Positions 17,412 to 26,107 of a stretch of 64,000 nucleotides of DNA are shown one piece after another. Under the pieces are notes generated by a model. That model saw only the letters and a program-made list of their open reading frames with translations, was not told the origin of the DNA and searched no databases. Origin of the DNA: Pseudomonas sp. R37(2017) (GTDB lineage Bacteria > Pseudomonadota > Gammaproteobacteria > Pseudomonadales > Pseudomonadaceae). The position numbers and the translations under genes are program-made. Position 1 is the first letter of the stretch. Each line of letters begins with the position of its first letter. The stretch covers positions 121,195-185,194 of the forward strand of contig NZ_NEHO01000011.1 of assembly GCF_002113375.1 (NCBI RefSeq), written 5' to 3'.

Positions 17412-19191
17412 GCGCAGGGCTCTCCAGTAGGGCAGCAGGTTGTAACCAGGCCGGCAAACGTCCACTGGCCGTTGCGGTGCAGGCCGCGTCGACGCATTCG
17501 GCAAGGCTGGCGAAGTGCACCTTGCGGCCGACCAGGCCCGGTGCGTAGTGGGCGTATTTGCCCGAGTTGGTCATCAGGGTTTCAGCCGCCTTGGGGATAA
17601 CGGGTTCGCCGAGCATGCACCAGCAGGTGTCGGTGACCAGGGTCGCGCCAAACGCTTGGATCACGGCGATGTGCCCGGCCTCGCGGGCCTGCTCCAGCAC
17701 GGCACGGCCGCAGGTGATGGCAAGCACTACATCCGGGTGTCTTTGCCGCCCCCGGCACAGTCGCGCCAGGTGAGCGAACTCGCTGAGGGAAAAGTGCGGG
17801 TTACCCAGCGACACCACATCCACTCGGTTATCGCGAGCACTGTTGAGTTCGCGCCAACTCGGCAGCAGGTCCTTCAGGCGGATTTTTTCCACGGCAATGG
17901 AAGTGTCCGCATCCAGCACCTGCGCCGGGTTGATGGCCTCCGGGGTGACCCCGGCGATGTGGAACAGTGGCGCCGCAGAGGTGGTGGCGAAGGCCGCGCC
18001 AAAGGCTTTGAGGTCGTCCAGGCTCGGCTTGCGTTTTTCCAGCCCCAGTACCAGCGGTACGCGACTGCCGGCCAGGGCACCAATGTGGTAACCCAGCAGC
18101 GGGTAGAAGGCATCGTCCAGTTCACCGAGGGCAGGCAACTCGATCTGCAACCGGGCCTTGCGTTGCGCGTCCAGGTGGCAGCCGATCAGCGGGGCGCGAC
18201 CAGTGAGGGCGATGCAGATGTCCAGGTAATCCGGGTATTTCAGGGTGCGTGCACCGAGCACACTGTTGGCGTAGACCACGGCGTTGGATTCCGCCCAGAC
18301 GATTTGCTCGCCAGCCTTCGGTGCAGTGTCGAGCAGGTACGGCGCGCAGGTGAAGCTCAGCTGTGCGCCCATCGCCATATAGGCATCGCCCAAGGCACTG
18401 GCCGGTTCACCCAGTGCCGGGTCGATACCCAGTTCGCGCCAACGGCGATGGTCGACGGATATTGAATTGAGGGTGGTGGGCACTCGTACTTTCGCTCCCC
18501 ATTGCACCAGTTGCCTGGCAAAGCGCAGGCTCGCAGGTCCCGTGTAAATGCAGCCGTCGATGTGTGCTTGAGTGACATCCACCAAGTGCTCGGCACCCTG
18601 CAGTTCGGCCATGCGCAGGACGATTTGCATGGCCATTTGCGCGGCCTTGCCATGCAGGCCATCGAGCAGCGCCCGATCATGCTCGGTGAGCCTGATCGAG
18701 GCCGTGCCGCCAGCGTTTGGTGATAGGCTGTCGAGTGCCTGCCAGGCGTCGCCCGGCAGGTGATCGAACAGACTCAATGTTGAATTTTCGACCCGGGCGA
18801 AGGCCTGGCCGCGCAAGGCGGCGAAGGCCTCCCGACCGATGCAGAGCACCGGCAGGGAACGGGCAAACATAGTCTGTGCCACCAGCACGCCCAAGGTCAG
18901 GATCTCGTCGGCTTCGGCCAGCACCAATGCCGCCGGTGCATGGCCGTTGCTGATCAGTTCCATCAACACACTGCTGCCGGTGCACGAGCCGCGACCACTG
19001 GGAATCGCGAGCACGCGGCCGGCCAGGTGCTGGCCGCTGAGCGGATGATGACGATCGATGACTTCACCCGTGCCGGGATCGACTCCGCCCCAGAAGCTCA
19101 AGCCGACATCGGCGAACAGCAGGACGCCTTGCGCGGCACCCGCCACCAGGCTGCGCCCGCTCAGAGAAATTGGCCCAGGCATGCCGGACAT
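17404..19191 (-). CDS. Aconitase X, probable cis-3-hydroxy-L-proline dehydratase
   Basis: A 595-residue fused aconitase X. Residues 1 to about 145 are the small swivel domain (DUF126-like: IPSGRGSCTGSSVLMELISN, HAPAALVLAEADEI). From about 165 onward comes the large catalytic DUF521 domain (GKAAQMAMQIVLRMAELQGA, FTCAPYLLD, VWAESNAVVYANSVLGARTL). Cysteines in FTCAPY, AITCGRAV and TDTCWCML are candidate iron-sulfur cluster ligands. Fused bacterial aconitase X proteins of this type have been shown to dehydrate cis-3-hydroxy-L-proline to Pyr2C. The ABC importer, the trans-3-hydroxyproline dehydratase and the Pyr2C-reductase candidate nearby fit exactly. One base separates it from the binding-protein gene. 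A second ATG at 19182 is an alternative start. Confidence 0.85.
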   Translation of the reverse strand: MSGMPGPISLSGRSLVAGAAQGVLLFADVGLSFWGGVDPGTGEVIDRHHPLSGQHLAGRVLAIPSGRGSCTGSSVLMELISNGHAPAALVLAEADEILTLGVLVAQTMFARSLPVLCIGREAFAALRGQAFARVENSTLSLFDHLPGDAWQALDSLSPNAGGTASIRLTEHDRALLDGLHGKAAQMAMQIVLRMAELQGAEHLVDVTQAHIDGCIYTGPASLRFARQLVQWGAKVRVPTTLNSISVDHRRWRELGIDPALGEPASALGDAYMAMGAQLSFTCAPYLLDTAPKAGEQIVWAESNAVVYANSVLGARTLKYPDYLDICIALTGRAPLIGCHLDAQRKARLQIELPALGELDDAFYPLLGYHIGALAGSRVPLVLGLEKRKPSLDDLKAFGAAFATTSAAPLFHIAGVTPEAINPAQVLDADTSIAVEKIRLKDLLPSWRELNSARDNRVDVVSLGNPHFSLSEFAHLARLCRGRQRHPDVVLAITCGRAVLEQAREAGHIAVIQAFGATLVTDTCWCMLGEPVIPKAAETLMTNSGKYAHYAPGLVGRKVHFASLAECVDAACTATASGRLPAWLQPAALLESPAHV

Positions 19192-19192
19192 C

Positions 19193-20011
19193 TCAGTAGT
19201 AGACCTGAGGCACGGTCAGGCTGGTCGGCGGGATCTCGGTGCCGACCCATTTGACGAACAACTCCTTGTAGCGACCGGTGCGCACCTGTTGGTTGACGAA
19301 CAGGTTGAGGTAGTTGATCAGGCCGAACTCGCTGCGCTTGGCGCCCAGGGACACGTAGTCGATGACGTACGGGGCGTTACCGGCGACTTTCAGGTTTTTG
19401 TATTTGCCCGACTTGAGGGTGGCGGCAGCCACGGTGTTGGTGACCACGGTGGCATCGATGTGGCCTTGGGCGACGGCCAGCAGGGTATCGCTCTGTGACT
19501 GGTAGGCTCGGAAACTGCCCGAGCCCCAGTTCTTCACGTCTTTCTCCAGGGCGATGGCCTCATAGGTGCCGCTGGTGTTGCCCACGGCTTTGCCCTTGAG
19601 GTCGTCGAAGCTGTTGATGCCGGTATCGTCGCGGGTCAGCACCACCATCTGGAAGGCAAAGTAGGGCACGGTGAGGCCAACGGTCTTGGCACGCTCGAGT
19701 GTGTCGGAGGTGGACGCGACGATCACGTCGGCCCGCCCGGAGACCAGTGCGGGAATGCGATCCGGGAACGGCGTTTCCACCACTTCGGCCTCGACCCCGA
19801 GGATCTTCGCCAGGTCGTGGCAATAGTCCACATCGAAGCCGGCCGGCGAGTTGCTGGCATCACGGAAGCCCATGGGCGGGAAATCCAGGGTTACGGCGCA
19901 GCGCAGCTTGCCCGAACCGATGATGTCGTCGAGCTTGTCGGCCTGGGCAGTGGCGATGAAGGAGGTACTGAGAACAGCGCTGAGGGCTACGGCAAATGCG
20001 GGGTTTTTCAT
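19193..20011 (-). CDS. Polar amino-acid ABC importer, periplasmic binding protein
   Basis: A 272-residue family-3 solute-binding protein. The Sec signal is MKNPAFAVALSAVLSTSFIA with cleavage after AQA. The binding-fold signatures are GKLRCAVTLDFPPMGFRD and SPAGFDVDYCHDLAKILGVE. I chose the ATG at 20011 (GAGG ribosome site) because it gives a proper signal peptide; the frame is open to 20083 but that would add 24 residues with no signal character. It is the first gene of the importer/aconitase X operon. The operator and a predicted -35/-10 pair (TTGATT at 20082-20087 and TATACG at 20060-20065, minus strand, 16-base spacer) lie just upstream. Confidence 0.9.
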   Translation of the reverse strand: MKNPAFAVALSAVLSTSFIATAQADKLDDIIGSGKLRCAVTLDFPPMGFRDASNSPAGFDVDYCHDLAKILGVEAEVVETPFPDRIPALVSGRADVIVASTSDTLERAKTVGLTVPYFAFQMVVLTRDDTGINSFDDLKGKAVGNTSGTYEAIALEKDVKNWGSGSFRAYQSQSDTLLAVAQGHIDATVVTNTVAAATLKSGKYKNLKVAGNAPYVIDYVSLGAKRSEFGLINYLNLFVNQQVRTGRYKELFVKWVGTEIPPTSLTVPQVYY

Positions 20012-20040
20012 AGAGGCCTCGTTGATGTGAAGTGCTGTTG

Positions 20041-20072
20041 AATATCGTATTGGGGATTTCGTATACGATATT
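20041..20072 (-). promoter_or_regulatory. Operator overlapping the importer/aconitase X promoter
   Basis: TCGTATACGA (20059-20068) is a perfect palindrome within TTTCGTATACGATA. In addition, AATATCGTAT (20041-20050) and ATACGATATT (20063-20072) are a perfect 10-bp inverted pair, so two half-sites overlap the core. The predicted minus-strand -10 box (TATACG) lies inside the operator. Repression by the neighbouring GntR protein, relieved by a catabolite, is the simple reading. Confidence 0.75.
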
Positions 20073-20298
20073 AACGATAGCAATCAACGTGCCCGATTCA
20101 AGTTCTGATGGTGAATAAATCGCGAGGCCTTGAAGTAGAGGTCTTGCAGGGGAGCAACGGGCGGGAGGGTGGACGCCTGGGCAAACGATGGCAGTGTTAC
20201 AGATGGGAGCAATGGGTGTGTGGGCGCACCTTTAAGGAACACTGGCAGTTAAAGGTGCGTGCCTGTTTATTTGTTCGTGGCGGGTTTTGCGTTGAATG

Positions 20299-20982
20299 TC
20301 AGCGGGTGTGGGGCAGGTGCTCGAACAGCGTCGTGCAGACGCCGGCAATGTGCTCGTCCAGAAGCTTCACCGCCAGGTCCACATCCCCGGCGCGGCAGGC
20401 CGCCAGGATCTCGCGGTGTTCGTGATCTGCCCGTTCCTTGCCGGCCGACAAGCTCATCTGCATGCGTAGGTAACGCTCCAGCTTGTCGTTGACCGAACGG
20501 ATCAGACTCACCAGAAACGGTCGCTGCGCCGGTTCGTACAGGCACGAATGCAGCTCCCAGTTGAGCTCGGCCCAGCGTCCCACGTCGTCCTCGCCGATGA
20601 ACTCCTGACAGATGCGCTCGGCGCGGGCGAACGTCTCTTCGGTCATGTTCGGAATGGCCAGGCGCAGAATCTTGTCTTCCAGCAACATCCGCACTTCGAA
20701 CATCTGCGCCAGTTCCGCATCGGAAACCCGCGTGACCATCGCCCCGCGATTGCGCTGGAACATCACCAACCCTTCGGCCTCCAGCCGCTTGAGGGCTTCG
20801 CGCACCGGGATCTTGCTGACATTGAACTGACGGGCGATGTCGTCCTGGCGGATCGGCTCATCCTCGGCAAAATGCCCGGCGACAATCGCATCCCGAAGAT
20901 GGCGGGTAATGATTTCCGAAGTCGAAGGCGTGTTGCCAAGGTCGGGTGCGTTGAGTTTGGGTAGGTTCACGGCGGCGGTCAT
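20299..20982 (-). CDS. GntR-family (FCD) regulator of the hydroxyproline locus
   Basis: A 227-residue regulator. The N-terminal winged helix is intact (IITRHLRDAIVAGHFAEDEP, then RQDDIARQFNVSKIPVREAL and RLEAEGLVMFQRNRGAMV). The C-terminal all-helical FCD ligand domain carries the metal-site pattern (a central ELNWELHSCLYEPAQ region, then DHEHREILAACRAGD). I chose MTAAVNLP at 20982; the frame is open 23 residues further up without a ribosome site. A half-operator lies 22-31 bp before the start, suggesting autoregulation. It shares the region with the ABC/aconitase X operon and is transcribed in the same direction. The 287 bp between 20011 and its stop codon hold only the promoter and operator. 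Confidence 0.88.
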   Translation of the reverse strand: MTAAVNLPKLNAPDLGNTPSTSEIITRHLRDAIVAGHFAEDEPIRQDDIARQFNVSKIPVREALKRLEAEGLVMFQRNRGAMVTRVSDAELAQMFEVRMLLEDKILRLAIPNMTEETFARAERICQEFIGEDDVGRWAELNWELHSCLYEPAQRPFLVSLIRSVNDKLERYLRMQMSLSAGKERADHEHREILAACRAGDVDLAVKLLDEHIAGVCTTLFEHLPHTR

Positions 20983-21003
20983 TTGGAGTGAGATAGCGCT
21001 AGG

Positions 21004-21013
21004 GTATACGAAA
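21004..21013. promoter_or_regulatory. Half-operator upstream of the GntR regulator gene
   Basis: GTATACGAAA shares the GTATACGA core of the two operators at 14115 and 20057. Its left arm is degenerate (TAGG instead of TTTC). It lies about 22 bp upstream of the regulator start, where binding would block its own promoter. Confidence 0.6.
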
Positions 21014-21257
21014 TTCTTTTGCTGATCTTCCCCGGTTCGGCGTCGATGCACCCGTTTTATTTAGATGAGGTGCTCGGGGGCGAGGCCCGCCAGTGATAGC
21101 GCCGCCGAAGTTTCCCGCCCGGTGGCAGGCAAATACTTTGACCTTTATTTCGAAGCCCATGGTCACAGGTTCATCAGCAGGTGAAAACGGGCCGAAATGG
21201 AGGCATCAGGTTCGGCTCTCCTGCGCCAACTTGCTCGCCGATCAGAGGTAGCACGCC

Positions 21258-21500
21258 ATGTACTCCCACTATTCACCAGAGCAGCGCCTGGCCTGCCGAC
21301 GTCTCGCGATGGAGCAGAACGCAAGACTCTTCGAGCAAGCCAATGCACTCAGTCGTTACGCCTCGGGCCTGCTCGATCAACCGGATTTCGACAGTGAGAA
21401 ATTCCTCGAGTATCTGCAGCAGCGGGGTAAGGCGGACGCCTTGTTTCGTCAGGCTCTGGAACACATTGTGCTGCTCAATGAGCAGTTTTCTGATCTGTAG
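21258..21500 (+). CDS. Small hypothetical protein
   Basis: An 80-residue soluble protein rich in Leu, Gln, Arg and Glu, probably all-helical. It has no signal peptide, membrane segment or cysteine beyond Cys13. CAGAGG at 21242-21247 serves the ATG. The TAG stop is supplied by the start of a REPIN (TGTAGGAGC). I do not recognise the family. The 275 bp between it and the GntR gene show no other gene. Confidence 0.6.
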   Translation: MYSHYSPEQRLACRRLAMEQNARLFEQANALSRYASGLLDQPDFDSEKFLEYLQQRGKADALFRQALEHIVLLNEQFSDL

Positions 21501-21596
21501 GAGCGAGCATGCTCGCGATGGTCGTCAACGATAACGCGGGCGGTCTCGATGCCCATGTTGTATGGGCGTCTTTTCGCGAGCATGCTCGCTCCTACC
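21496..21596. repeat. REPIN
   Basis: TGTAGGAGCGAGCATGCTCG at the left and its inverse CGCGAGCATGCTCGCTCCTA at the right, with a core that contains the recurrent GTCGTCAACGATAACGCG sequence. The first bases form the stop codon of the small gene upstream. Confidence 0.9.
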
Positions 21597-21642
21597 ACCT
21601 GCCCGGCAAACTCAGGCGTCCTTGAATGCGGGGATCTGGTGA

Positions 21643-22821
21643 CTATTGTTGCACTTTAGCCACCCGCCGACCGCTCATGAAGCACAGGGACCCACCCAGC
21701 GCGGTCAGTGCGCTCAAGGCATAGAACATTGTGGGCGCGGGGGTATGCATCAATAGAAAGCCACAAATCACCGGGCTCAGGGCGCCACCGAGGGCCGCCA
21801 GGTTCTGGGCGCCGTAGTAGCTGCCGCGCAGCTCTTCCGGGGCCAGGGTGTCGACGAAGAGGAATTCGGCCGGGTAAATGATCATTTCACCGAGGGTGAA
21901 GATGAACATCGCCACGCACCAACTCAACATGCTGTCGGACAGGCTGAAGCCGATCAGGCCAAGGATGAACAGGCTGGTGCCCGCGGCAATCCAGTAGCGC
22001 AGCTTCTCGCGATTGAGGAACCGGCCGATCTGGTACTGCAGCAGGATCACGCTGATGGCGTTGCAGGCGAGCAGGGCGGCCATGATTTCCAGGGCGCGTT
22101 TGGAATCGTGGGTCACCAGCAGGTATTGCGACAGATAGAGGGTGTAACGCCCGTGCACCACGGTACTGAGCAGGCAGCCGCACGTGAACATGATCAGGGT
22201 GCGGTCGTTTTTCAGGGTGACCAGGGTTTTCAGGAAACTCTGGGGTTGCCCAATGGCGGGTGTCTGCGCCGAATCCCTGGGAATACCTGTCATCAGGAAG
22301 ATGCTGAAAAAGGCGATGGCACCGGCAATCAGGAACGGTGCGATCGGATAGACCCCGGCAATCACCACGCCGAGCATGGGGCCTGTGGCATAGCCGACGT
22401 TGGTCAGCGTGTAGCGCAGGGAAAACGCCTTGGCCCGCTGACCCATGGGCAGGTTCTCGCTGAGGATCGCTTTGGAGCCGATGAGAAACAGCGCTGACGC
22501 GGTCTCGGTGATCACCAGGGTGGCGGTGGTCAGGTAGAGATTTTCGGCAAAGGTCAGCAGCACGAAGCCGATGGCGCTGGAGAGCATCGCCAGGATCAGC
22601 AGTCGGCGCTTTTCCAGGCGATCGATGATATAGCCGCCGTAGAGAGCCAGCAGGGTGGCGATAAACACCGCGATACCGAGCAGCAAGCCAACGTCCTGTT
22701 GGTTGAGGCCCAGCTTGTTGCTCAGGAACAGCGTGAGCAAGGGGCTGGTGATGGCACGGCTGACCACGATGGTCAGTGACACGATCATCAAGCGGCGGAT
22801 AACGAGTGAGTAAGTGGCCAC
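21643..22821 (-). CDS. MFS transporter, drug-efflux type
   Basis: A 392-residue twelve-helix major facilitator resembling MdtH-type exporters. The helix 2-3 loop reads GGYIIDRLEKRRLLI, a variant of the usual GxxxDRxGRR. The helix 5 region TLTNVGYATGPMLGVVIAG matches the drug:H+ antiporter motif C pattern. There are two blocks of six helices with a short central loop (residues about 185-205). It is monocistronic: a REP pair separates it from the MmgE/PrpD gene. The substrate is unknown, and export of a toxic intermediate of the upstream pathway is only a guess. Confidence 0.85.
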   Translation of the reverse strand: MATYSLVIRRLMIVSLTIVVSRAITSPLLTLFLSNKLGLNQQDVGLLLGIAVFIATLLALYGGYIIDRLEKRRLLILAMLSSAIGFVLLTFAENLYLTTATLVITETASALFLIGSKAILSENLPMGQRAKAFSLRYTLTNVGYATGPMLGVVIAGVYPIAPFLIAGAIAFFSIFLMTGIPRDSAQTPAIGQPQSFLKTLVTLKNDRTLIMFTCGCLLSTVVHGRYTLYLSQYLLVTHDSKRALEIMAALLACNAISVILLQYQIGRFLNREKLRYWIAAGTSLFILGLIGFSLSDSMLSWCVAMFIFTLGEMIIYPAEFLFVDTLAPEELRGSYYGAQNLAALGGALSPVICGFLLMHTPAPTMFYALSALTALGGSLCFMSGRRVAKVQQ

Positions 22822-22882
22822 GGTAGGTGCAAATGTCCTTATTCAGATTTTTGGGGTGAGCCTGTGTACCGGGTCGCTGCCA

Positions 22883-22954
22883 ATCGCGAGCAGGCTCGCT
22901 CCCTCAGGGGATTGCATTGCAAATGCGAGAGCGACGGTGCGACCTGCTCGCGAT
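22883..22954. repeat. REP pair
   Basis: ATCGCGAGCAGG (22883-22894) and CCTGCTCGCGAT (22943-22954) are perfect inverses and carry REP flanks (GCTCGCTCC, GAGCGACGG). The pair lies between the MFS gene and the end of the lyase operon. Confidence 0.75.
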
Positions 22955-22979
22955 GAGGTCCGGCCGGGCGCTACAGTGC

Positions 22980-24329
22980 TCAAGCCAGCCACCGATCCAG
23001 CGTACGAACCGATTCCAGTTCTTCAATCCGCCACAACTGTCCGAGCAGTTCCTCAACCCGCTCCCGGGCCAAGACCCGTATCGCCAAACTGAAAAACTTT
23101 TCCTCCAGTGCTGCATCGCTCAGCGGATTACCCGGCGCGCCCAATGGCACTTCAACGCACAGGCTCGCTTGCCGACCGTCCACGGTCCGCAGCGTCACCA
23201 GGGGCTCGCCATCGTTGGACAGTAGCGGGTCCACTTCAAGGTGAATGCGTGACATCCACCGAACAATGCGTGGATCGTTGCGCGCTTCAGGGTCATAGGC
23301 CGGCAATCGACAATGGCCATGTACCAGTCGTGCCGCCAGTGCATACGCCAGGCTCATCTGTGCCGCCGCGTGGGTGCCGACATCCTGGCCGCCGCACATG
23401 TCCTTGAGAAAACTGCACAGCGAAACCTGTATGTTTTCGACTTGATCGACTGACACATTCAATTGGTCGAGCAAAAGCCCCAACGCATCGATGGCCGAAT
23501 GTGTGCCACGGCATGCGGCATAAGGTTTGATCGAACAGCGCGCCAGTTTCCAGACCTGACCCAGTCCGGCATTCAACGCATCCGGCTGTGCGCTGCCTGG
23601 TGCGAGCGTCTTGAGAAACCCACCCCACACATCGTCAAACAGCACCGACGGTCCGCTGACGCCTTCACGGGCAAAACGCGCAGCGAGCAACCCTCCTTCC
23701 GCCGCACGGCCGCTGTGCAGTTTTTTGCTTTGCGAGCCGTCATGGATGAACGCCCACAACCCGCCGCTGAAACTGCCGGCGATGCCCAGCGCCGACACTG
23801 TCTGCGCTGCATCCAGGGCAAGGATCCGCGCACAGGCCGCCGCCGCGCCAAACACGCCGCAGGTGGCGGTGGAGTGCCAGCCGGCGCCATTGTGCGCCGA
23901 ATAGCTGCCACAGGCTTCCAGCACCCGTCGGCAGATTTCGTAGCCGATCACCACGGCGGTGATGAACTCGCGACCGTCCACCGGTCGATCCACCAGGGAC
24001 AGCGCCGCCATCACCGCCGGCAACACCACGGCGCCGGAATGATCGCAACCGCCGGTGTCGTCCAGCTCCAGGGCATGGGCGGCGATGCCGTTGAGCAAGG
24101 CCGCATGTCCTGCGCCGACGCGCAATGATGCGCCCCAGACCAATGCGGTGCCGGGCTCGGCACCGAACACTTGCCGCGCCTGAAGCGCCACCGCGCTGTC
24201 GGCCCCGGCCAGCGCCGCGCCAAAGGTATCGAGAATGTGTCGCTTGGCCTGTTCCACCAACGCCGGGGGTAAATCTTCAAATCGGGTTTCGACGCAAAAC
24301 CGCGCCAGTTGCTGCATGCGTTCGGTCAT
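22980..24329 (-). CDS. MmgE/PrpD-family protein
   Basis: A 449-residue member of the MmgE/PrpD superfamily, which includes 2-methylcitrate dehydratase, cis-aconitate decarboxylase and iminodisuccinate epimerase. Family stretches are DTFGAALAGADSAVALQARQ, NGIAAHALELDDTGGCDHSG and the central ALDAAQTVSALGIAGSFSGG plus KKLHSGRAAEGGLLAA. The start overlaps the upstream hydrolase gene by 4 bp, so it is the last gene of the operon. There are no propionate genes nearby, so 2-methylcitrate chemistry is unlikely. With an argininosuccinate-lyase-like enzyme in the same operon, an epimerase on an N-substituted dicarboxylate (iminodisuccinate type) is the most interesting alternative. Confidence 0.8.
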   Translation of the reverse strand: MTERMQQLARFCVETRFEDLPPALVEQAKRHILDTFGAALAGADSAVALQARQVFGAEPGTALVWGASLRVGAGHAALLNGIAAHALELDDTGGCDHSGAVVLPAVMAALSLVDRPVDGREFITAVVIGYEICRRVLEACGSYSAHNGAGWHSTATCGVFGAAAACARILALDAAQTVSALGIAGSFSGGLWAFIHDGSQSKKLHSGRAAEGGLLAARFAREGVSGPSVLFDDVWGGFLKTLAPGSAQPDALNAGLGQVWKLARCSIKPYAACRGTHSAIDALGLLLDQLNVSVDQVENIQVSLCSFLKDMCGGQDVGTHAAAQMSLAYALAARLVHGHCRLPAYDPEARNDPRIVRWMSRIHLEVDPLLSNDGEPLVTLRTVDGRQASLCVEVPLGAPGNPLSDAALEEKFFSLAIRVLARERVEELLGQLWRIEELESVRTLDRWLA

Positions 24330-25228
24330 GCCAGGTAGTCCCGATAATGGCGTTCATACACCGACGCCGGATGATCCTGCGCGACCTGCGTCGCCGATTG
24401 CGCCCACCATTGCGCGACCTCGGCGCCGGTGGCGATCCACACGTCATCATGCTGTTGAATGCCTTGCAGCAATTCACGCAGCACACCGATGCGTCCCGGG
24501 GTGGCGATGATTTCAGGGTGCAGTCGCAGCACATAGCACAGGCCGAAACGGTAGAACCCGGCGAAGTCCATTTTCAGGTTGCCCAGGGTGTGCCCGTAGG
24601 AAGCGATCCGCGATTGCGCCGGCGGTACGGCCGGGCTCAGGTTGAAGGCGAAGTAGGGTTCGTCTTCCAGTTCATAGTGCAGCGGCAACTCGATCACTTG
24701 CGGCGCAGTCGGATGGGCGAACGGCAGATCGTCTCCACGCCATGAGGACGACCAGTGGATGACGTGCTCTTTCAAGGCTTCGATGAATCCCGGGGCACCG
24801 TTACCCGCGGGAACCCGGAAGCCGGTGGGGCGCTTGCCGGTCTGCGCCTCCAGCACCGCGCAGCCTTTGGCCATATCGGCACGTTGTGCCGCCAGATCCA
24901 GCGTGTCGTAGTCCTGATGGCGGTAGCCTGCGCAGGCGATTTCATGACCGTCAGCCAGAATCGCGGCAAGGTGCTGCGGGTTTTCCTCGGCGACGATCCC
25001 GGGCACGAACCAGCTGCTGCGCACGCCGAGTTCCCTGAACAGTCCGAGCAGGCGCTCGACACCCCGTTGCGTGCCATAGCGCCAGACCGAGAGTGTCTTG
25101 TCGCGCCCGGCGACTTCCGGAGCCTGGGTAAGAATGCCGTGGATGTCGTTGTAGTCGACGGTCAGCACCACCGCGCAGCGCTTGCCGACCGGCCAGACCC
25201 TATCTGGCAAGGCAGTGAAATCAGCCAT
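24326..25228 (-). CDS. Deacetylase-fold hydrolase, PuuE/imidase type (1)
   Basis: A 300-residue cytosolic protein with the NodB/polysaccharide deacetylase barrel, annotated in relatives as polysaccharide deacetylase. It has no signal peptide, and the metal-binding pattern is not that of classic NodB: VDYND replaces the TFDDG motif, and GHEIACAGYRHQDY takes the place of HSxxH. This pattern is closer to PuuE allantoinase and to the bacterial cyclic imidase, which open cyclic amides. It overlaps the second hydrolase gene by 8 bp and MmgE/PrpD by 4 bp. A role in opening a lactam or imide of the imported compound is an inference. Confidence 0.75.
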   Translation of the reverse strand: MADFTALPDRVWPVGKRCAVVLTVDYNDIHGILTQAPEVAGRDKTLSVWRYGTQRGVERLLGLFRELGVRSSWFVPGIVAEENPQHLAAILADGHEIACAGYRHQDYDTLDLAAQRADMAKGCAVLEAQTGKRPTGFRVPAGNGAPGFIEALKEHVIHWSSSWRGDDLPFAHPTAPQVIELPLHYELEDEPYFAFNLSPAVPPAQSRIASYGHTLGNLKMDFAGFYRFGLCYVLRLHPEIIATPGRIGVLRELLQGIQQHDDVWIATGAEVAQWWAQSATQVAQDHPASVYERHYRDYLA

Positions 25229-26069
25229 GGTGATGCTCCTTCAGCCACCAGCGGGCGACGTCACGGCACGTGGCGAACCACACGTCATCGCGTTGGCGCA
25301 TGTGTTCGAAGAGTTTTTCCAGCAACAGGATGCGCCCTGGCTTGCCGGTGATTTTCGGGTGGAACAGGGTGGTCAGGCACAGGCCTTCTTCCATCGCGCC
25401 GTCGTACTCGCGCTGCCAGTTGTCGAGGGTCAGTTCATAGCTGGCGGTGCGGTCGAGCCCGGAGGGGAAGTTCGGCGCGCGGGTATAGGCGAGGGAGGCG
25501 TAGTCGTCCATTTCCCAGCGGCCGGGGATTTCCACCAAGGGCGTGTCGTGGCCAGGGACGTTGACCAGGTACGGGCGATCATCGCCACGCATGCTGCTGG
25601 AATAGATGACGCCGTTGTCGGCCAGCATTGCCGGGGTCTCGGCGCGCCAGTCGCCGGACGGGGTGCGAAAGCCCTCGGCGCGGATATGCAGGTATTGCCA
25701 GAAGACGTCTCTGGATTTGTCCATCACGGCCTGCTGCTGATCCAGCGTCAGCGCGTAGAAGGACTCATGCTTATAGCCGTGATAGGCGACTTCATGGCCG
25801 CGCGAGACGATGGCCTGGCATTGTCTGGGCCAATTCTCCACGACCCAGGCGGGGACGAAGAACGTGGTCGGAATCTTGAAAGCATCGAGCAGATCAAGCA
25901 GGCGTGGCAAGGCGCGGTAGGGGCCGTAGCCGCCGAAACCGAAGTATTCGGGTTTGTGCCAGATCGAGCCGTTGAGCATGGCGTCGCCGGTCGGGCCGTC
26001 GAGGTCGAAGGCCAGGGCGAGACAGGCCTTGTGCCGGTCGGGCCAGGTGGGTCGGGATGAGGAGGACAT
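25221..26069 (-). CDS. Deacetylase-fold hydrolase, PuuE/imidase type (2)
   Basis: A 282-residue paralogue of the hydrolase at 24326-25228, again without a signal peptide. FDLDGPTGDAM occupies the first motif and GHEVAYHGYKHESF the second, followed by GFRTPSGDWRAETP. The paired paralogues may form a heteromer or act on successive substrates. I chose MSSSSRP at 26069; the open frame continues upstream through a REPIN with no ribosome site. A REPIN and 149 bp separate it from the binding-protein gene, but the direction is the same and the genes are probably one transcription unit. Confidence 0.75.
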   Translation of the reverse strand: MSSSSRPTWPDRHKACLALAFDLDGPTGDAMLNGSIWHKPEYFGFGGYGPYRALPRLLDLLDAFKIPTTFFVPAWVVENWPRQCQAIVSRGHEVAYHGYKHESFYALTLDQQQAVMDKSRDVFWQYLHIRAEGFRTPSGDWRAETPAMLADNGVIYSSSMRGDDRPYLVNVPGHDTPLVEIPGRWEMDDYASLAYTRAPNFPSGLDRTASYELTLDNWQREYDGAMEEGLCLTTLFHPKITGKPGRILLLEKLFEHMRQRDDVWFATCRDVARWWLKEHHHG

Positions 26070-26107
26070 CAAGGGTGCTCCAACTGTCTGAAAGTGGACA
26101 CCTGACC

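Noticed and set aside
24326..26069. Cell-wall polysaccharide deacetylases
   Set aside because: Neither protein has a signal peptide or membrane anchor, and the first metal motif is not TFDDG; a cytosolic cyclic-amide type fits better.
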